From positions 1 through 31,434 of the forward strand of contig NZ_FRAD01000011.1 in assembly GCF_900142225.1 (NCBI RefSeq): DNA of 31,434 bases. The letters are read 5' to 3'. The stretch's first letter is position 1; the number at the start of each line of letters is the position of its first letter. This document shows positions 1 through 6,380 of the stretch, one piece after another. A model generated the notes under the pieces. The model was given only the letters and a program-made list of their open reading frames with translations, did not search any database and was not told the origin of the DNA. The translations under genes and the position numbers were made by a program. The stretch is from Hathewaya proteolytica DSM 3090. Lineage in GTDB: Bacteria; Bacillota; Clostridia; Clostridiales; Clostridiaceae.

Positions 1-125
1 TTGTATAAGTCTATCTTCTTTCCAAGATAGTGATTATATACAAATCTGCAAGAGCCGAAAGTCTTACTTAACATAATTTCTTGTTCTTTAGTTGGCACTA
101 ACCTAAATTTAAAAGACTTCTCCAC
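1..125 (-). CDS. tnpB: TnpB-family RNA-guided nuclease (IS605 OrfB), N-terminal fragment
   Basis: The minus strand from a GTG at 125 reads about 41 residues before the window ends, containing KSFKFRLVPTKEQEIMLSKT and then FGSCRFVYNHYLGKK. This is the typical TnpB N-terminus (KxFKFRLYPxxxQ, then a CRFVYN motif). A GAGGTGG Shine-Dalgarno lies 5 bases upstream of the GTG, which decides the start. TnpB proteins are RuvC-type nucleases guided by an RNA from the element's right end; the catalytic part is outside this window, so intactness cannot be judged. What is seen is the N-terminal motif; the function comes from the family. Confidence 0.8.
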   Translation of the reverse strand, partial: MEKSFKFRLVPTKEQEIMLSKTFGSCRFVYNHYLGKKIDLY

Positions 126-250
126 AATATCCACCTCATTTCTTATGTATTTTATGTAGTTTGTATAGTTATTATACAATGCTATTGAAATGACGTCAGA
201 ATTAACTTTCATATTGTATTTTGTTCTAAATCAGAAGTTAGTGTAATGTT

Positions 251-326
251 AAGTTAGGGGAGTATCGAACTCCACTAACTTAAAGCCCTTACATCCTCGA
301 CCACAAGGACACGAGGTTTTACGGGC
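251..326 (-). other. Structured leader upstream of tnpB with T-arm-like hairpin
   Basis: Two stem-loops are readable on the minus strand. The first has an outer GCCC/GGGC stem (323-326 with 285-288) enclosing CCTCG/CGAGG (312-316 with 295-299). The second is AAGTTAG/CTAACTT (275-281 with 251-257) continued by GGAG/CTCC around a 7-base loop TTCGATA. The closing G-C pair and TTCGANN loop match a tRNA T-arm. It sits between the presumed left end and the tnpB start, so it may be the element's folded left end, an untranslated leader, or a separate RNA. I do not recognise a named RNA family. Confidence 0.45.
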
Positions 327-390
327 AAAATTATAAAATTATAGGATACAATATTTAATGCGTCAAGCCATGGAATATTTTGAATAATAA

Positions 391-427
391 ATGGGGCAAG
401 CAAAATTGTGCATCCTACTTACCCCAT
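391..427 (-). terminator. Terminator after the M42 peptidase gene
   Basis: A 10-bp stem (ATGGGGTAAG with CTTGCCCCAT on the minus strand, one G-T wobble) is followed by TTATTATT. It lies 32 bases past the stop codon at 459. The U-tract is interrupted, so strength is uncertain. Confidence 0.6.
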
Positions 428-458
428 TAAGTTTATTTATATCTATGAATTCTATTTA

Positions 459-1493
459 TTACTTACAGCAGTATTTTACCACTAGATCAAGCGTTGCCAT
501 TATTGAATCCATATGTGTTCTTTCATAGCCATGTGAAGCAAAGATACCAGCTCCTATTAAAGCTGTTTTAATATCATTTCCAGAAGCAAGAGCAGCAGAG
601 GCATCAGAACCATATTGAGGATAAATATCGATTTTGAAAGGAATGTTTTCTTCCTTGCAAAGATTTACAAGCTTTCTTCTAAGGTCATAATCATAAGGTC
701 CTCTAGAGTCTTTTGCACATATGCATACATCATATTCTGTGGAAGTCTGTGTAGGTGCAGGGCAACCCATATCCACAGCGATGAATTCTACTGTGTTTGC
801 TGGAACCTTTGCAGAAGCTCCATGGCCAATCTCTTCGTAATTGCTGATATAGAAATTTATAGTATGAGGAAGTTTCAGTTTGTTTTCAACTATATGTCTT
901 ATAGCAGCTAGAAGGATGGAAACACTAGCTTTGTCATCTAGGTGTCTTGATTTTACAAATCCACTTTCAGTTATTTTTGTTCTTGAATCAAAGGAAACAT
1001 AATCTCCAACTTCGATGCCAAGTTTTCTTACATCCTCTGCATTAAAAACTTTTTCGTCAATGACAATTTCCATGTTTTCTCTTACTCTAGGAGTTTCTCC
1101 ACATTTAGAATTTGTGTGTACAGATGGAGTAATGCACTGAATAGTACCAGTATATTCTTTATCATCCGCAGTGTGGATGATGCAATTTTCACCCTCTACA
1201 GAGTTCATCATGTAGCCGCCTACTTGTGAAAACTCAAGAGTTCCTTGTTTCTTTACAAGCTTTACCATGGCTCCTAATGTATCTACATGAGCTGAGAAAG
1301 TTTTCGCATAAGAATCGTCTTTACCCTTTAAAGTAGCAATTAAACCGCCTTTATGTGTAATTTCGTATGGAACATTAAGAGAATCTAGCTCTTTTGCAAT
1401 ATAATCAATGACCTTATTTGTAAATCCAGATGGGCTAGGTGTGGTTAAAATTGTTTGTAAGTAATTTTTTACAATATTTTCATTGTATTTCAT
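459..1493 (-). CDS. M42-family metallo-aminopeptidase (FrvX/PepA-like)
   Basis: A 344-residue cytosolic di-metal peptidase of the M42 family, which removes N-terminal residues from peptides; some relatives were first described as endoglucanases. The family's metal-site residues are visible: His69 with Asp71 (SAHVD), Asp186/187 (SRHLDDK), Glu220-Glu221 (NYEEIGHG), Asp241 (VDMG) and His327 (ERTHMDS). Length fits the family (about 340-360). The start ATG has AGGGGGAAC just upstream. It is transcribed divergently from the VanW gene. In an amino-acid-fermenting anaerobe it plausibly supplies amino acids from peptides (inference). Substrate preference cannot be read from the sequence. Confidence 0.9.
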   Translation of the reverse strand: MKYNENIVKNYLQTILTTPSPSGFTNKVIDYIAKELDSLNVPYEITHKGGLIATLKGKDDSYAKTFSAHVDTLGAMVKLVKKQGTLEFSQVGGYMMNSVEGENCIIHTADDKEYTGTIQCITPSVHTNSKCGETPRVRENMEIVIDEKVFNAEDVRKLGIEVGDYVSFDSRTKITESGFVKSRHLDDKASVSILLAAIRHIVENKLKLPHTINFYISNYEEIGHGASAKVPANTVEFIAVDMGCPAPTQTSTEYDVCICAKDSRGPYDYDLRRKLVNLCKEENIPFKIDIYPQYGSDASAALASGNDIKTALIGAGIFASHGYERTHMDSIMATLDLVVKYCCK

Positions 1494-1594
1494 TTTTGTT
1501 CCCCCTATATTTTATAGTTTATATTTTATATTTTACCACACCTTTTTATTAATTTGTAGTATAATTAGATATACGGTTTAAAAGGAGGGATTTC

Positions 1595-3007
1595 ATGAGG
1601 CCTGTAAGACATAGCAATAATAAAAAAAGAAATAACATAGTACTTTTCTCTTCTGTAATTGGCGCTATCATCATTTTTATTGCTGCCATCATAATCTATT
1701 TATACACTTATGTTAACAACTGGAACAATAAAATTTATCCAGGAGTTAAAGTTGCTCACATAGATTTGAGCGGCAAAACAAAAGACGAAGCAAAAAAAAT
1801 AATACAGGAAGGTTATGTAGATAAGGTTTTGGGAAAACACATCGTCATCAATGCTAAAGAAAAGGACTATTCAGTATGGTATAAAGAGATAGGCACAGAT
1901 TATGATGTGGATGAAATTGTAAATAAGGCTTTTCAACATGGCAAAGAGAAAAACTTATTCAAAAAATATAAAATGATAAAAAATAAAGAAAAAAATGTCC
2001 TGGATATAAACTTTTCTTATGACATAGAAAAAGTACAACCAATCATTGAAGCGATAAAAAATGATGTAAACAAAAATCCAGTAAATCCAAAGCTTAAAAG
2101 AGAAGGCGGAGAATTCATTGTTATACCCGGTGAGAAGGGCTATAGTCTAAGAGAAGAGGAACTTAAAAAGATTATATCATCTAGCTTATCTTCCGATATA
2201 CGAAATAGTGAAATAGTTATAGAAGCTCCCATAGATACATTGGAACCAAAGGCAACAAAAGAAGACTTGGAAAAAGTGGATACAAAGATCTCTACTTTTA
2301 CAACTACCTTTGGCAGCAATAAGGCAAGAACAAAAAATATTAAGCTTTCTACAGATAGTATAAATGGATTAGTATTACTTCCAGGTGATGAATTTGATTT
2401 TAATAAAGTTGTTGGAGAAAGAACAGCAGAAAGAGGGTATGAAACTGCCCATGTAATCGTTGGAGACAAGTTCGTTGATGGCCTTGGAGGAGGAATATGC
2501 CAGACATCCAGTACTTTGTATTGTGCCATGTTGAGAGCTAATATAGATGCTTCAGTGAGAGATAGCCACACCATAGCATCTTCTTATGTAGATATAGGAC
2601 AGGATGCTACGGTTAGCTGGGGTGGTCCAGAATACAAGTTTATAAATACCTTAAAATACCCAATATATATCGAAGGGTATTTGGGTGGAAATTCTCTTAC
2701 CTTCAATGTGTACTCAAATTCTGCTTTGGGAAAATACAAATACAAAGTATATTCTGGTGACAAAAAAGTATTACCAGCAACTAGAACTGTAATTGAAGAC
2801 AAAAATCTAGAAGAGGGAAAAACTCAAGTAGTGAAAGAAGCTTATGATGGACATTCAGCTACTGTCTATAGAGAAACATACGAAAATGGAGTGTTTGTAA
2901 AGAAGCAGAAATTGTACGATGCAAAAATAGCTCCTGTAAATGGTACTATAAAAAAAGGTACTAAAAAGGTAGTTACAGTGGAAAAAGAGCCAACGGAAGA
3001 AGAGTAA
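1595..3007 (+). CDS. VanW-family surface protein with peptidoglycan-binding-like and G5 domains
   Basis: A 470-residue membrane-anchored protein. Residues 1-12 are basic, and about 15-40 form one hydrophobic helix (signal anchor). Residues about 50-215 resemble the repeated PG_binding_4 (YoaR-type) region. A VanW domain follows at about 230-370 (DSINGLVLLPGDEFDFN, then GGGICQTSSTLY). A G5-like domain ends the protein (about 390-460), which finishes in a charged tail. These domains are known on cell-wall proteins of Clostridia and Bacilli; the VanW domain's biochemical role is not established. GGAGGG precedes the ATG, and a TATAAT box lies at 1560-1565 without a convincing -35. The gene is probably monocistronic. 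Expected on the outer membrane face, bound to peptidoglycan (inference). Confidence 0.88.
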   Translation: MRPVRHSNNKKRNNIVLFSSVIGAIIIFIAAIIIYLYTYVNNWNNKIYPGVKVAHIDLSGKTKDEAKKIIQEGYVDKVLGKHIVINAKEKDYSVWYKEIGTDYDVDEIVNKAFQHGKEKNLFKKYKMIKNKEKNVLDINFSYDIEKVQPIIEAIKNDVNKNPVNPKLKREGGEFIVIPGEKGYSLREEELKKIISSSLSSDIRNSEIVIEAPIDTLEPKATKEDLEKVDTKISTFTTTFGSNKARTKNIKLSTDSINGLVLLPGDEFDFNKVVGERTAERGYETAHVIVGDKFVDGLGGGICQTSSTLYCAMLRANIDASVRDSHTIASSYVDIGQDATVSWGGPEYKFINTLKYPIYIEGYLGGNSLTFNVYSNSALGKYKYKVYSGDKKVLPATRTVIEDKNLEEGKTQVVKEAYDGHSATVYRETYENGVFVKKQKLYDAKIAPVNGTIKKGTKKVVTVEKEPTEEE

Positions 3008-3020
3008 GTTTGAAAAAAAT

Positions 3021-3064
3021 AAGATTAGCCAATTTAACTAAGTTGAGTTGGCTAATCTTTTTAA
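3021..3064. terminator. Bidirectional terminator between vanW-like gene and cyclophilin
   Basis: A perfect 12-bp stem (3021-3032 with 3048-3059, AAGATTAGCCAA/TTGGCTAATCTT) is flanked by an A-run on the left and TTTTT on the right, so it can terminate both convergent genes. Confidence 0.9.
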
Positions 3065-3081
3065 GTTAAACAATGGCTGCT

Positions 3082-3687
3082 TTAAAAAGCGCTATAGCCA
3101 CTTTTCTGTCTTTCTTCTATTGCGGCATTCATTCTAGCTACTAATTCTTCCTTAGGGAAGCCAGGCAATTTTTCTGGTTCACCATAGTCTACTACAAAGG
3201 TGTCCACTGTTAAACTTTCTATGTATGCTTTTTCTAAAGCCTTGTGCATAAAGCCACATTCTTCAACTGGAAAGCTTCCTATTCTATCGGCTTCCTCCAT
3301 GCCGTCAATTACCCTTGCAAAGCAAACGTACTCATCATCTAATTTAGGATTGTCTTCTAAAACAATGTAAAAATCGCTACATTCGGTGTTGTATTCAAAA
3401 CGGCCAAGACCCACAGCGCCTCTTGTAAATTTAAGGGTATTATTTACTCCGTTGTTTATACATTCGCTTTTTATACAATACTCCATGGCACCGGTTCCAT
3501 CGTTGTCAGGACAGCCAGATTGAATCATTTTGTGAGGTTCAACTCTCCAGAAATAGAGACCCTCATAGAAATTTTTGTTGCATAGAGAAATAAAGTTTTT
3601 TACTGATTCAGGGGCTTGGTCTGGGTATAGTTCCATGGTTATGGTAGCACCGTTTTTTATTTTCAATTTTGCAATAGGGTTTTTCAT
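3082..3687 (-). CDS. Divergent cyclophilin-type peptidyl-prolyl isomerase
   Basis: About 201 residues, cytosolic, with the cyclophilin fold: TMELYPDQAPESVKNF near the N-terminus, then FWRVEPHKMIQSGCPDNDGT (the FHRVxxxFMIQGGDxxGTG region). The catalytic Arg is kept (FWRV), but other active-site positions differ from classical cyclophilins: F60-equivalent is Lys (HKMIQ), the SQFFI segment is CSDFYI, and the W121/H126-equivalent stretch is KLDDEYVCF. Activity may be weak or its specificity changed (inference). A C-terminal extension of about 40 residues follows the core. Start choice: GAGGT lies 1 base before the ATG at 3693 but 7 bases before the ATG at 3687, so 3687 is preferred. Confidence 0.8.
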   Translation of the reverse strand: MKNPIAKLKIKNGATITMELYPDQAPESVKNFISLCNKNFYEGLYFWRVEPHKMIQSGCPDNDGTGAMEYCIKSECINNGVNNTLKFTRGAVGLGRFEYNTECSDFYIVLEDNPKLDDEYVCFARVIDGMEEADRIGSFPVEECGFMHKALEKAYIESLTVDTFVVDYGEPEKLPGFPKEELVARMNAAIEERQKSGYSAF

Positions 3688-3775
3688 TATCATTACCTCA
3701 ACTTTCTTATATTAAATAATTCTAAAAGTAAAATAACATTTGTCTACAACAAATATCATTATAACAGGAAACATA

Positions 3776-3804
3776 GAAAAAGACAGTAGGGCAACCCACT
3801 GTCT
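3776..3804 (-). terminator. Terminator of the first GAPDH gene
   Basis: Minus-strand hairpin AGACAGTGGG-TTGC-CCTACTGTCT (10 bp, one G-T wobble) followed by TTTTC, 18 bases beyond the stop codon. Confidence 0.88.
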
Positions 3805-3821
3805 TGTATATTTTTGTACTA

Positions 3822-4829
3822 TTATTTTATACCATTGATGATGTATTGAACAAGATCAACTACTCTTGCAGAATAACCCCATTCATTGTCATACCAAGAA
3901 ACAACTTTTAACATATCACCTTCCATAACCATGGTAGATAAACCGTCTACTATAGAAGAACGAGAATCGCCTTTATAGTCAATAGAAACTAGTGGTTCGT
4001 CGCAGATACCAAGAATTCCCTTCATACTATTGTTGGCAGCTTCTTTAAAAGCATTATTTACTTCCTCAGCTGTAACTTTGCAATTCAATTCACATACAAG
4101 GTCTGTAACTGAAACTGTTGGTGTTGGAACTCTTAAAGCGAATCCGTTAAGTTTTCCGTTTAATTCAGGTATAACTAGTCCAACGGCTTTAGCAGCACCT
4201 GTTGTTGTTGGAACGATGGATACAGCTCCAGCTCTTGCTCTTCTTAAGTCTTTGTGGGTCTTGTCCAACATTGGCTGATCACCAGTGTACGAATGAACAG
4301 TTGTTATCATACCTTTTTTTATACCGAATTTATCATTTAAAACCTTTGCTACAGGAGCAAGACAATTGGTTGTACAAGATGCATTGGAGATGATGTTGTG
4401 TTTTGAAAGATCAAGATCATTTTCATTGACACCCATAACTATAGTTGCATCTACATTCTTTCCAGGAGCAGTAAGCACTACTTTTTTTGCTCCATTGTCA
4501 ATGTGGCCTTGAAGGTCTTCATTAGTTTTGAATTTACCTGTAGAATCTATTACTATGTCAACACCCACATTAGACCAAGGAATATCCTTTGGGGTAGGCT
4601 GTCTTAGAATAGCGATTTTCTTTCCGTTAATAATCAATTCGTCATCGCTGTAATCTACTGTTCCTCTAAAAGTACCGAAGCAAGAATCGTACATAAAAAG
4701 ATGGCGCAAAGTCTCAGAGTTTGCTCTTGCATTGATTGCAACAACCTCTATATCATTGAAGCTACCCTCCATGATTATTCTAAGAACACAACGACCTATT
4801 CTCCCAAAACCATTAATACCAATTTTCAT
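3822..4829 (-). CDS. Glyceraldehyde-3-phosphate dehydrogenase, GapB-like (probably NADP-preferring)
   Basis: A 335-residue class I phosphorylating GAPDH: Rossmann GINGFGRIGR at 4-13, catalytic Cys152 in SNASCTTNC and His179. It interconverts glyceraldehyde 3-phosphate and 1,3-bisphosphoglycerate. The Asp that normally contacts the NAD ribose (D32 in the Bacillus enzyme) is Ala34 here (AINARANSET). The L187-P188 pair is Lys190-Thr191 (MLDKTHKD). In B. subtilis the same sites distinguish NADP-dependent, gluconeogenic GapB from NAD-dependent GapA, so an anabolic role is likely (inference). The gene stands alone, with its own promoter and terminator, outside the glycolytic operon that contains the second GAPDH. 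The start is set by AGGAGG just upstream. Confidence 0.93.
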   Translation of the reverse strand: MKIGINGFGRIGRCVLRIIMEGSFNDIEVVAINARANSETLRHLFMYDSCFGTFRGTVDYSDDELIINGKKIAILRQPTPKDIPWSNVGVDIVIDSTGKFKTNEDLQGHIDNGAKKVVLTAPGKNVDATIVMGVNENDLDLSKHNIISNASCTTNCLAPVAKVLNDKFGIKKGMITTVHSYTGDQPMLDKTHKDLRRARAGAVSIVPTTTGAAKAVGLVIPELNGKLNGFALRVPTPTVSVTDLVCELNCKVTAEEVNNAFKEAANNSMKGILGICDEPLVSIDYKGDSRSSIVDGLSTMVMEGDMLKVVSWYDNEWGYSARVVDLVQYIINGIK

Positions 4830-4907
4830 ATGAAATCCTCCTATAATTAATTGTAATTTATTTATAATTCATAAACTAAAGGTCAATATAATTATTCACA
4901 CATAATA

Positions 4908-4936
4908 TATATACTATTATGGGACAAAAATGTCAA
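4908..4936 (-). promoter_or_regulatory. Promoter of the GapB-like gene
   Basis: On the minus strand: TTGACA (4936-4931), 17-bp spacer, TATATA (4913-4908). The position, 79 bases upstream of the start codon, suits a sigma-A promoter. The spacer contains most of the CggR-like site listed next. Confidence 0.75.
4920..4934 (+). promoter_or_regulatory. CggR-like operator in the GapB-like promoter
   Basis: TGGGACAAAAATGTC overlaps the -35 box and spacer of this promoter. The published B. subtilis CggR operator is CGGGAC-N6-TGTC; here GGGAC and TGTC are separated by 5 bases. The first 11 bases are identical to the second site upstream of cggR (14105-14115). Binding is inferred. Confidence 0.5.
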
Positions 4937-5027
4937 TAGTATAACCAAATAAAAATATTGTGTTATACTTTTAAAGCTTAATTTCTTTGTAAGGAGAAAA
5001 TAAGCGCAAAGTAGAGGCTTCTATTTG

Positions 5028-5056
5028 TTGCTATAAGTGCGTTACTAGTATATAAT
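5028..5056 (+). promoter_or_regulatory. Promoter of trmL
   Basis: TTGCTA (5028-5033), 17-bp spacer, TATAAT (5051-5056), giving a leader of about 30 bases. The -10 lies inside an inverted repeat TAGTAT-ATA-ATACTA. An extended -10 (TGTTATACT at 4961-4969) could be a second start. The rest of the 4830-5095 gap shows only a weak imperfect hairpin around 5004-5035. Confidence 0.6.
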
Positions 5057-5095
5057 ACTAATATAATTTTAATGTGATTATAAGAGGTAGTTAAG

Positions 5096-5563
5096 ATGAA
5101 TTTAAATATAGTATTATTTCAACCGGAGATTCCTCAGAATACGGGAAACATTGGACGAACCTGTGTTTTAACAGACTGTAAATTGCATATTATAAAACCT
5201 ATGGGATTTAATATTGATGAAAAAAGTGTTAGAAGAGCAGGATTAGATTATTGGAGTCAGCTTCAGTATTCAATATATGAATCTTATGAAGAGCTAAGGG
5301 AGAAGTACAAACAATCCAATTTTTATTTCTGTACTACTAAAGGAAACAAGTATTATAATGAGGTAAAATTTAATGAAGGAGATTTTCTTGTGTTTGGAAG
5401 AGAATCTTCGGGACTTCCACCATATATTAGAGAAGAGAACAAAGAAAACTGTATTAAGGTTCCTATGATAAATACTACAACCAGATCTTTAAATCTATCC
5501 AATACAGTATCTATAATAGCTTATGAGGCTTTAAGGCAGCTAAATTTTCCTAATATGAAATAG
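5096..5563 (+). CDS. trmL: tRNA (cytidine/uridine-34 2'-O)-methyltransferase, SPOUT family
   Basis: A 155-residue SPOUT methyltransferase of the TrmL/YibK type, which uses S-adenosylmethionine to 2'-O-methylate the wobble nucleotide of certain leucine tRNAs. Visible motifs: NIVLFQPEIPQNTGNIGRTC at residues 4-23 (substrate motif with the conserved Arg), FGRESSGLP around 98-106, and the C-terminal knot IKVPMINTTTRSLNLSNTVS. The knot loop and length match single-domain YibK proteins, which act as dimers. AGAGGTAG precedes the ATG. It is a single gene between a GAPDH on the other strand and the glycine riboswitch, and no functional link to either is apparent. Confidence 0.93.
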   Translation: MNLNIVLFQPEIPQNTGNIGRTCVLTDCKLHIIKPMGFNIDEKSVRRAGLDYWSQLQYSIYESYEELREKYKQSNFYFCTTKGNKYYNEVKFNEGDFLVFGRESSGLPPYIREENKENCIKVPMINTTTRSLNLSNTVSIIAYEALRQLNFPNMK

Positions 5564-5598
5564 AAGTAAAACATATTTTGCAAAATAAATAATAAGGG

Positions 5599-5623
5599 TA
5601 GTGTGATGGGGTTCATTGCACTA
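5599..5623 (+). terminator. Weak terminator-like hairpin after trmL
   Basis: A 10-bp stem TAGTGTGATG/CATTGCACTA (two wobbles) with loop GGGTT, followed only by TTTG. A perfect AT palindrome (ATATTTTTTAAAAAATAT, 5659-5676) lies 36 bases further on. Either could end trmL transcription, but neither is a textbook terminator. Confidence 0.4.
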
Positions 5624-5677
5624 TTTGAAATGTCTATAGAGGTATTGATAAATTAAATATATTTTTTAAAAAATATG

Positions 5678-5757
5678 TAGAAATCCCAATAGTAATATAG
5701 TATAATCGAAGTATAGGTGCTTTATGCCCTGAAAAGTTAAAAAAATAACAATATAAT
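5678..5757 (+). promoter_or_regulatory. Tandem promoters of the glycine reductase operon
   Basis: Two boxes fit sigma-A spacing exactly. P1 is TAGAAA (5678-5683), 17 bp, TATAAT (5701-5706). P2 is CTGAAA (5729-5734), 17 bp, TATAAT (5752-5757). Both -35 boxes match consensus at 4 of 6 positions; both -10 boxes are perfect. P2 would start transcription near 5764, just ahead of the riboswitch. The 5564-5676 stretch holds only the hairpin and palindrome noted after trmL. Confidence 0.55.
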
Positions 5758-5776
5758 ATTAGTTTTGGATGAAATT

Positions 5777-5930
5777 TTAGAGAGATGGCCTACATGGCAG
5801 CCGAAGGAACAAATATATCATCATGCCGAGATGATGTATGAAATTCTCAGGCAAAAGTATCTAAAGTGGACAAAGCTCTGGAAAGCGAACAGCACCGAAG
5901 GAGTAATTCTCTCAGGTACCAAGACAGAGT
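5777..5930 (+). ncRNA. Tandem glycine riboswitch
   Basis: Two consecutive glycine aptamers are recognisable. Aptamer 1 (about 5777-5863): AGAGAG, a short P2, GCCGAAGGAACAAA, a P3 arm around TCATCATG...GATGATGTA, then GAAATTCTCAGGCAAAAG. Aptamer 2 (about 5867-5930): GGACAAAGCTCTGG, CACCGAAGGAGTAA, TTCTCTCAGGTACC and CAGAG (5925-5929) closing P1 with CTCTG (5876-5880). Aptamer 2 has almost no P3 arm. Glycine riboswitches upstream of glycine-using genes usually turn expression on when glycine binds; here the target is glycine reductase. A terminator hairpin follows directly, suggesting transcriptional control (inference). Confidence 0.93.
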
Positions 5931-5954
5931 AAAAAGGCTAGCTATCCTTTTTTT
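5931..5954 (+). terminator. Riboswitch expression-platform terminator
   Basis: AAAAAGG (5931-5937) pairs with CCTTTTT (5946-5952) and continues into T's, with a second T8 run shortly after. It begins one base after aptamer 2's P1, so glycine binding could compete with or stabilise alternative pairing. It is presumably bypassed when glycine is abundant. Confidence 0.75.
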
Positions 5955-5990
5955 CTGTTTTTTTTATTTATTAAATATTTGGAGGATGAA

Positions 5991-6368
5991 ATGATAGAAA
6001 GATTATTTATGGTGACCAACAACCCTATGAGTTATGAAAAGTTTAAGGAATCATATAGAGTTATATATATTGACGGAAAAATGGAAGACGTTTATAACAG
6101 AGTTAGGGACGAAATACATGGGGGGCATAAGCTATTGACTCATCCACTAATGGGAAGTGTAAAGCCCAATGAAACTCCATACAGAACTATCTGTGTTTCG
6201 GAAGAAAAAGTAAAAGGCACAGATGCAGATTCAGTTTTACTTATGGAAAACTGTATAATGACTTTAAGGAAGTTTTTATCAATATCACCACTTCCACAAT
6301 ACCCTGAAAGTACATTAAATGATTTTCAGGTTATAGATTATGATTTAATAAATCATGCATTAGAATAA
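5991..6368 (+). CDS. grdX: GrdX, glycine reductase operon protein
   Basis: A 125-residue protein of the GrdX family, the usual first gene of grd operons; its function is not established. It is recognised from position and from its N-terminal MVTNNPM segment and the GSVKPNETPYRTI region. No signal peptide or membrane segment is visible, so it is probably cytosolic. The open frame extends upstream to a TTG at 5979, but that codon overlaps the GGAGG at 5981-5985; the ATG at 5991, 5 bases after GGAGG, is the sensible start. It is the first gene downstream of the riboswitch and ends 12 bases before trxB. Confidence 0.88.
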   Translation: MIERLFMVTNNPMSYEKFKESYRVIYIDGKMEDVYNRVRDEIHGGHKLLTHPLMGSVKPNETPYRTICVSEEKVKGTDADSVLLMENCIMTLRKFLSISPLPQYPESTLNDFQVIDYDLINHALE

Positions 6369-6380
6369 GGAGGACATATC

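Larger units (their letters stand above)
1..345 (-). mobile_element. IS200/IS605-type element, left part only
   Basis: The left edge holds the beginning of a tnpB-like gene on the minus strand, preceded (at higher coordinates) by a structured AT-rich leader ending near 345. In this family the left end lies upstream of the transposase or tnpB gene and carries hairpins, so I infer the element's left end lies at about 326-345. No terminal inverted repeats are expected for the family and none are seen. No tnpA is visible. The outer boundary is a guess, because the other end is outside the window. Confidence 0.5.

Noticed and set aside
251..326. A group I intron (IStron) at the left end of the tnpB element
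   Set aside because: Clostridial IStrons carry one upstream of tnpB, but the region is too short and I cannot find the P/Q/R/S core sequences.
615..911. A 98-codon plus-strand open frame inside the M42 peptidase gene
   Set aside because: Antisense to clear coding sequence, with no ribosome binding site and no family resemblance.
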